This document shows positions 44,801 to 53,800 of a stretch of 64,000 nt of DNA, in pieces. A program made the translations under genes and the position numbers. The stretch spans positions 1-64,000 of the forward strand of contig NZ_BMPO01000011.1 of the NCBI RefSeq assembly GCF_014647635.1, given 5' to 3'. The DNA is from Pseudomonas matsuisoli (GTDB taxonomy: Bacteria > Pseudomonadota > Gammaproteobacteria > Pseudomonadales > Pseudomonadaceae). The notes under the pieces were generated by a model. The model did no database searches. It saw nothing but the letters and a program-made list of their open reading frames with translations, and had not been told where the DNA came from. How positions within the stretch are numbered: the first letter of the stretch is position 1; every line of letters begins with the position of its first letter.

Positions 44801-47800
44801 GAACGACGAGGCTGTAGAGATTATTGGCGCCTTGGAAGCGCAGCAGCGTTGGATCATAGCCGCTCGGCAAGGATCCGAGGGTCGGCTGTCCCGACAAGGT
44901 GCCGTAGCTGAACAGACGGTAGACCCCCGTGCCGAACCCACCCGCATCGGCAATGTTCAAGGTGCCGCCGAGATCGAGCTGCCCTGTCACCTGAACCAGC
45001 GTTACCGGGGCATTAGGCGCGCCGAGCTGGAAGTCGAGCACGCTGGAGGCATCGAGCGACAGGTTTTCGAATGTCAGCGGCGTCAGGTAGGTACCGGCCA
45101 CCAGCCGCGCATTTTGCGAGAGGTTCACGGTGCCCGCGACATTTCCTCCCCCGCTCAGGGACGCATTTTCGCCCACGACATTGACCACGTCGGAACCGAG
45201 CTGACCATTGACCACGAGCTGCCCGTTTTCGATGTTGGTCGTCCCGGTGAAGCCGCTGTTGTTGCCGTTCAGTGAAAGCGCGTCGCTACCGTTCTTGACC
45301 AGAGTTCCCGTACCCGTCAGCACCCCCGTGAAAAGGCCCGGATCGGCTTGATCGAACACCAGCGATGCGCCACTGGATACATCGATATTGCCCTGTAGCG
45401 AGCCGGTCGTCCCGGTAAGCGATCCTGCTTGCACCTGCGTACCGCCACTGTAGGTGTTGCCTCCGGTGAGCAGCAGGTCGGCGTCGCCCGTCTTGATCAG
45501 GCTCCCGCCGCCGCTGATGACGCTGGTGTAGCTGCCCGCCGCGATCTGGTCGAAGGTCACACTTGTGTTTGCCGCCGTTCCGATATCGCCTTGCAGGCTC
45601 GTGGTATTGCCGATCAAACCGCCGCCTATGACCTGCGTCCCGCCGGTGTAGGTATTGCTGCCGCTCAGGACGAGCGAACCGGGACCGTCTTTCGTCAGGC
45701 TGCCGGCACCCGCGATGTCACCCGCGAGCGTCAGGTTGTTCGCCCCACCGACGGTCAATGCCGCGCCCAGGTCGATCGCCTGCGCAAGCGTGACGCCGCT
45801 GGCGCTACCGCTGCTCAGCGTCGAGGTATCGGTCACCTCAAAACTTCCGGTCCCGAGCGCGTTGGCGTTACCGACCACCAGCGCGCCCGCATCGAGCGTG
45901 GTGCCGCCGCTGTAGGTGTTGTTGCCGTTCAGGGTGACGGTGTTGTTTCCCGTCATCAACAGACTGCCTGCGCCCGAAACGATCCCATTGAGCGTCAGGT
46001 CCTGATCACCGGACAAGGTCAATGTCGGCGTCGTCGTACCATTGCCGACCGCAATATCGTTCGCGAGCCCTACCGCTTCCGGCGCCAATGTCCGTGCTTG
46101 CAGGGTCGCATCCGCCGTGACGGTCAGTGGGCCGCTGCCTAACGCGGTATTGCTGCCGGCGATCACGGTGCCGCTGGTCAACGTGGTCCCGCCCGTGTAG
46201 CTGTTGCTCCCCGCCAGCACCAGACGGCCATCGCCCGTTTTCACCAAGGTACCGTCGCCACTGATCGACTCTTCAAGCACCAGCGACTGCGCGGTGTCCA
46301 GGGTCAGCTGACCGCTGATGGCAAACAGGTTGCGCAAGCGCAGCGTCCCGACATTGCGCAATGTCGTGCCATCGCTGCTGGTCAGCGTGCCGCCGCCCAG
46401 TGCGTTGTCGTTACCCGCGACCAGCGTTCCACCTTCGAGCACCGTGCCGCCGGAATAGCTATTGTTGCCGGTCAGCGTGAGTGTGCTGTCACCGGCCTTG
46501 ATCAGCGCACCGGTGCCAGCGGCATCCGTGACGGCCCCGGCCAGGGTGAGATTTGCGCCGGTCAACGTAACGGTACCGCCAAGCCCTACTGCGTTTTCTA
46601 ACGCCAACGTTGCGGCCGCATCGAGCGTGGTGCCGTCGCCCAAGGTCAGTGCGCCGGTACCGATGGCTTGATCGTTCGTTAACGATAAGGTGCCAGCGTT
46701 GACGCGGGTTCCGCCGGTGTAGGTATTGCTACCGGCCAGGGTCAGTTCGCCACTGCCGTCCTTGACCAGTTCACCGATGCCGCTCACGACGCCTTGCAGG
46801 GCCAGGTTGCCAGCGCCCCCAACAGTGAGTTCACGCGCGATGGTGACGTTGTTGGCCAATGCGACCGTCCCGGTAGTGGCACTGTTGCCAAGCGAGCCGG
46901 CGCCCGTCACCGTGAGATCGCCCGTGCCCAGGGACGCGCCATTGCCCACCAACAGCGTGCCGGCTTCCAGCACGGTTCCTCCGCCGTAGGTATTGGCCCC
47001 CGTCAGCACGAGTGTGCCGTCACCGGCCTTGCCCAAGACCGCGGCGGACGTACCGGTGATGGGATTGGTCATGGTGAACGTTGCGTCTTCTTCCACGATA
47101 TCCAGCGTACCGCCCGCGTCCGTGAGCGTTACGTTCCGGCCTGTTCCTATGTAGCTCTCACCGGTGATTTGCAGGCGGCCGCCGTTGAACGTCAAACCGC
47201 CTCCGAGTGCGCCAAGGTTTGCATCGGACGATGCCTGAACGATACCGCCGGAGAAGGTGGTGCCGCCCGTGTACAGGTTGTCGCCACCCAGCACGAGCGT
47301 GCCACCATCGAGTTTTTCCAGACTGCCACCACTGATGGGGGCGTTGATCGTTGCGGTTGCGCCGGCGCTGACCCGAATCGGCGTATCGTTGCCAACCGTG
47401 ATCCCCGCGCTTCCAGCGCTCTGCAGCACGTAGCCATCGGAGAGGAACTGCAACCCGCGAATGGTTTGCTCGTCAGCGATCGTAACTTGGTAATTGGTAC
47501 CCTCAGGCGCCGAAGGGCCTGCAAAAACAGCAAAGTCGTTCGTTCTAAAACCGACGCGGCCACCGAGGTTCGTGCCTAATGACCAATTGTCAGCTGTGGT
47601 ACTCCAACTCCCAGCGCCGCCCCCTGCGAGACTGCCGTCGCTGTTAATGGCGCCTCCCCAATAGCGAATCGTATTGCCGCCGACGAGAAGATTGACGGCT
47701 TTATTCGCCTCATCTTTTTGGACTGCGAGGTCGGCTGCCGTGACGGTACCGTTCCCAGCGAACTGAATCGCAGGATCGAAATTCCCCGTCACGGTCCAAT

Positions 47801-50800
47801 CCGGCTGGCCTGGCTCCACCGGTCGGCTGCCATATTGGAACAGCTGGTAGACGCCCAGGCCGAAACCACCGGTATCGACCACGCTCAACGTGCCGCCCAG
47901 GGTTAGGTCCGAGCCGACATTGACCAGGGTTGCGCCCGCGATCGGCGAACCCAGGTTCGCCTGGAAGGTGGCGTTGGAATTGAGCGTCAGGGAACCCAGC
48001 GCAAAGATGTTGTTGCCTTGGGATGCGGACAGCGTCCCGTCCACCACGACATTGCCGCCCAATGTGCCGCTGCCGGTCAGCGTCGCCGGGCTGCGCACAT
48101 TGACCTGCTGGCTCGCCAACGCGCCGTCGACCCGCAGCGTGCCTTCGTTAATGTTGAATGTGCCTGAGTGGCTACTGCTCCCCGTCAACGTCAGTTGCTC
48201 ACTGCCTGTCTTGAAGAGCGTGCCGCTGCCGGTGAACCCGCCAGCGAAGACCTGATCCGCAGCGGTGTTCAAAGTCAGGCTGCCCCCGGCACCCAATTCC
48301 AGGTTGCCAAGGCCTTGAATCGCCGCCAGCGATTCGGCGCCGTTGAGTAGCAGCGTACCCGCAGTGAGGTTCACCGTACCCGCACTGCCCAGGTAGTTAT
48401 CACCCGAGGTCGCCAGCGTGCCGCCAAGCACGTTCAGCGCACCGGTGAACGCCTGTGCTTGGGTCAACGTCAGTGCACTAGCGCCGCTTTTGGTGAAGTC
48501 GCCTGCGCCGTCATAAAGGCCTGCATAGGTGCCGTCCGTTGCTTGATCGAAGACGAGGGAGGCACCCGCCGCGCCGGTGACATCACCGTTGATGCTGGTA
48601 CTGTTGCCGACCAACGCGCCGCCATTGAGGGTGAAGCGTCCGTTGTAGGCGCTGTTATCGGCGGTCAGGGATAGCGTGCCGGTACCGTTCTTGACCAGCT
48701 CGCCATTGCCGGTGAGCGCGCCATTCAGTGTCGCATCGTAGGTTCCGGCCAACGTGAGCGCGGCACCGAGTTCGATGGCATTGCCCAGCGTTACCGCTTG
48801 CGTCGTTGCCAGCGTGGTCGCGCCGCCCAGGCTCAAGGTACCGGTACCCAGCGCATTGTCGTTTCCGACCAGAACGCTGCCACCGTCTTGCAGCGCAAGT
48901 CCGCCGGTAAAGGTGTTGTTACCGCTAAGCACCAGTTGCCCATCGGCCCCTGTTTTCGCCAAGCCGCCCGCGCCGCTGATTGGGCCATTGAGGATCAGGT
49001 CGCTGTTGCCCGCCAGCGTCAGCAGGCCAGCACTCAAGCCGATGCCGTTCTGCACCGTAAGCGGCGCGTCATGATCCAAGGTAGCGTTTCCCGTGACGAC
49101 CAGATTGCCCGCCCCCAGCGCCGCATCGTTACCTAGCGAAAGCGTGCCTTCGGCCAGCGTCGTGTCGCCGCTGTAGCGATTGTTGCCGTTAAGGACCAGC
49201 GTGCCGCTACCGGTTTTGCTTAGGCCCGCCGCACCGGCCATTTCGCCCGACAACGTCAGCGTGTCCGCGTCGGCCACCGTGACGGCGAGGCCTTGATCCA
49301 GTCGTACCCGGTTCGCCAGCGTGTGGGAGCCATCGGAGGTGAGGCTGCCGCCCTGAGCCAACAACCGACTGGTGCCGAACGCGGTATCCGAACCTACGAC
49401 GAGCGAACCGGCAACGAGCCGTGTATTGCCTGTGTAGGTGTTGTTTCCGCTAAGCGTCACGGTCTGGGCGCCTGCTTTTACCAGGTCGCCGCTGCCGCTC
49501 AACACGCCACTCAAGGTGAGATCGGCCCCTTCGGACAGGGTGAGCTCGCCCGCGAGCGCAATGTTCTGTCCGACGTTCAGGTTATCGGTGGTCGTGTTCA
49601 AACGGCCAATGCCACTGACCAACAAGGAGTCGCCCAGCGCTTCGGCGACATCGACGGTCAGCCCGCCGGCCTGCAATTCGGTCTCTGCATGGGTGTTGGG
49701 ACCGTTAAGCGTAAGGTTCGCCGGCCCTGCCTTCACGAGCCGGCCAGCCCCTGAAATGGTGCCGCCCAGCACCAGATCCTGCGCCCCCGCCAAGGTCAGG
49801 TCTGCGCCCAGTGCGACGCCGTTACTTAAACTAATCGACGCCGAATTGCTCAGGATCGAATCGCCGGTCACATTCAGGGTGGACGTACCTAATGCCGCGC
49901 TGCTGCCCAACGCCAGCTCGCCAGCGCCGAGGTTCACGGTGCCACCGAAGCCACTGTTGTCGCCGGCGAGTCCAAGCGTGGCATTGCCTGTCTTGATCAG
50001 GGTGCCGTTGCCGGCCAACGGTCCGGCGAGCGTCGTTGCAAAGGTACCCGGCAACGTCAGCGCGGCATTCAATGTCAGTGCGTTGGCCAGTGTTAGCGCC
50101 GACGTACTGGTCAGTTCCGCGGCACCCACCACTTGCAGCGCGCCGGTGCCGAGGGCGTTCGCATTACCAAGCTCAAGTGTCCCGGAGGATAGAGTCGTCC
50201 CACCGCTATAAGTGTTCGGCCCATTGAGCGCGAGTACGCCTGCGCCACTGACATTCAGCGCGCCGCCACCTCCAATGACGCCGTTGAGTGCCAGCCGCTG
50301 CTGATTGTTAATGCTCAGTGTGGCGCCACTGTCGAGCGCAATGGTGTTCGCCACGTTGCGCACGGCGTTCGCCGCCAATGCTGCATTGCCGCCCACTTGC
50401 AAAGTGCTGGTCCCCAGGGCCAGGTCATCGTTGACCTGAAGCGTGCCCGCACGTAGTGCCGTCACGCCGGTATGCGCATTGGCGCGCTCCAGCGTCACCA
50501 CACCCGCGCCTTCTTTGATCAGTGCGCCCGTGCCACTGATGACGCCTCCCAGGACCAGGTCGCGCGCACCGGCCAGCGTTAGCTCGCCGTTCAGCACGAT
50601 TCCATTGGTCAGCCGTACACCCGCCGCATTGTCGAGCCGGCCAGTGCCATCGGCGGAAAGCACGCCGGTGCCCAGCGCGGTATCGCTGCCGGCATACAGG
50701 GTTCCGCCGACCAGCGACGTCCCGCCGCCGTAGGTATTGGCGCCGGAGAGCTGCAACGTGCCGGCGCCAGCCTTGATCACACGGCCGGCATCGCCGCTCA

Positions 50801-53800
50801 GCGTCCCATTGAGGGCAAGCGGGCTCTCACCATCAACAGTCAGCGCCGAGCCCGCCGCGATTCGGACGTCATTGGCGAGTGCCGTGTCATTCAGCGCTGC
50901 CAAGGTGGCATTGCCATTCACCGTCAGCGCACCCGAGCCAAGCGCCGAAGAACCGCTGACAGACAGGCGGCCTGCGTTCAACGCGGTACCGCCGCTATAG
51001 CTGTTGGCGCCCGTCAGCGCGAGCGTCCCGAGCCCGCTCTTGGTCAATTGACCCGCGCCACCAATAGCCTGCGCCAGCGTGAACGTATTGGCTGCTGTCT
51101 CGATATCGAATCCGCCGCCGTTTGCGCCCAACAGAATGTTGCGCGCCGCCCCGTTGTAGCCGAGGCCGGTCACGCGCAAGGTGCCACCTTTGAAGTCGAG
51201 TGCGCCGGAGGGTGCGCCGAGCTGGCTGTCCGCCGAGACCTGCAAAATGCCTTCGCTGATCACGGTTCCGCCCGTGTAGCTGTTGTCTGCACTCAGCACC
51301 AAGGTTCCGAAGTCGCGTTTTTCCAGCGCGCCGGCCCCGGTGATGGCGACGCCGACATTGGCCGTGGCGTTAGGGTCGACACGAATGACGTGATTGCCCG
51401 TGCCGGCCAGATTCAACTGCGCCCCAGATCCGGCCGTCAGCGCATAGCCGTCGGCGAGCTGCATACCGGTAATCGTGTGGCTTCCTACCACGTTCACCGT
51501 TCCTGGGGTGCCGCCGAAAATGGCAAAACCATTGGTCCAGACGTTAGTACCAAGGCCAGTCGCGTCCGTCCAATTGGTAATGCCGCTCTGCCAGGTGCCG
51601 CTGCCACCGACGATGCTGCCGTTGCCAGTCGCCCCGTTGCCGTTCCAGAACTGCAGGTCGCTGTCTCCACTCACCACGAGGTTAATCTGACCGGCAACAT
51701 TGGCTTGCACGCCCAGGTTGGCAAGGTCGAAACCCACCGGGATAGTACCCAGGGAGAGGTCGCCATTGAGCGCACCGCCATAGCGAATGATTTGATAGAC
51801 ACCTTGGCCAAAGCCCCCTGCATCGGCGACGTTGAGTGTGCCATTCAAGCTGACGTCTCCGGCGACGTTCAGCAGCGGTGCGGGCGCGGTCGGCGTACCC
51901 AAGGCGACGTTCAGATTGGCGCCGGCTTGCAGGTTCAGTCCGCCCAGGGTCAGGGTCTGACCACTGGCGGCCGCCAATGAGGCGCCGGCACCGACATTCA
52001 AGGTGCCGGTAAGGTTGCCGGTACCACCGACGCTGGTACCACTGCCGGCCGTGACCGTGCCGCCAAGCGCGCCATTGACCGTCAGGCTGCCGCTTTGCAG
52101 ATTCAATCCGCCACCGAGATTGCTGTTGCCGGTCAGGGCGAGATTGCCAGTGCCGGTCTTGATCAGCCCACCATCTCCCAACAGCGCGCCGCCGAACAGG
52201 CTGTTGCTGTTGTCGCCACCCAGGGTGAGCGAGGCACCGCTGCCGATTTGGACGTTGCCGCCCACTTGGCCGCCGCCACTCAACGAGCCAATGGCCTCAC
52301 TGGCCAGCAGTTCCAGCCGCGCGGTCGCGTTATTTGCCAGGTTGACGGCCAGCGCGTCATTCAACGCGGCCCCGCCGCTGACCTGAACGCCACCGTTCAG
52401 GATGTTCAACCCGCCGGTAAAGGTGTTGTTGCCGCTCAACAACAGGCTGCCGCTACCGTCCTTGACCACGCTTCCGATGCCGGAAATAACGTTGCCATAG
52501 GTACCACTCGCGGCCTGATCGAGAATGAGCGTGCCGCGGTTACGCACATCGCCGTTCAAGCTGATTGACCCGGCGCGCACGCTTCCGGCTTCCAGATCCA
52601 ATCCACCGTTAAGCGTATTGTTGCCCGTCAGGGTCAATTGGCTATTGCCCTGCTTCACGAGACTGCCGTTGCCGGCGACGTTGCCGGCGATCGCCAGATC
52701 GTTACTGCCCCGCACATTGAGGTTGCCGCCCAAGTTGATCTGGTTGGCGATGGTCAACGGGCTGAGGCTATCGAGGCTTGCCGTCGCATTGGCACCCACG
52801 CTCAAGACCCCGGTTCCCAGCCCAGCACCATTGCCCAGCAGCAAGCTGCCGCCATTGAGCTGAACGCCCCCGGTAAAGGTATTCGCGTTATTGAGTTGCA
52901 GCGTCCCGGTCCCGGTCTTGATCAGCGAAGATGCGCCACTCAGGACGCCGCCGAGGCTCAAGGCCTCACTGCCGGCAACGGAAAGATCAGCACCGAGCCT
53001 AACGTCGTTGGCGAGCGTTCGCGTCCCGCTGGCAGCCAGCTGTGCGGCGCCCGTGACATTCAGCGTGCCGGCGCCCAACGCCGTATCGCTGCCGACCGTC
53101 AGCAATCCGCCGCCCAGCACCGTGCCGCCTTCGAAGGTATTGTTGCCGTTCAGGGTCAACGACGTCCCACCCGTTTTCAACAGCGCGCCGGTTCCGTTGA
53201 TGGCCCCATTCAACGCGACGGAATTGGCGCCCCCGATGGTCAGCAGGCTCGACAGGTTGATGTCATTGCCCAGCGCGATCGCCTGCGAACCTGACAATGT
53301 GGAGGCCGCCGTTACGCCTAATGCGCCCGCGCCCAGCGCGGAAGAACTCCCCAACACGAGGGCGCCGCCAGCCAGGGTCGTCCCGCCGCTGTAGGTGTTG
53401 TTACCCGTCAGCGTCAGGGCCGCGTCGCCGGTTTTGATCACCCCCCCCTGCCCCGCGATGTTGCCGCCGAGCGTCAGCGCCTGGTTAGTAGGTACGGACA
53501 AGGCAGCGCCGGCGTTGAGCGAAACGTTGTTGCCGAGCGTTAACGCTTGCAGCGCGTTTAACGTCGAGGAGCCGGTGACCTGAAGTGACCCCGTTCCCAG
53601 CGCTGCCGAATTGCCAATTTGCAGCGTACCCGCACCCAGCGAGACGCCGCCCCCAAAGGTGTTGGCACCGGCCAGCGTGAGGGTGGAGTTTCCAGTCTTG
53701 ACCAGACTGCCCGTGGCGCCGCTGAGTGTGCCGGCGAGCGTCGTGGCGTTGCTGCCCGATATCCCAAGCGCGGCATTGAGTTGCACGGCATTCGCCAGCA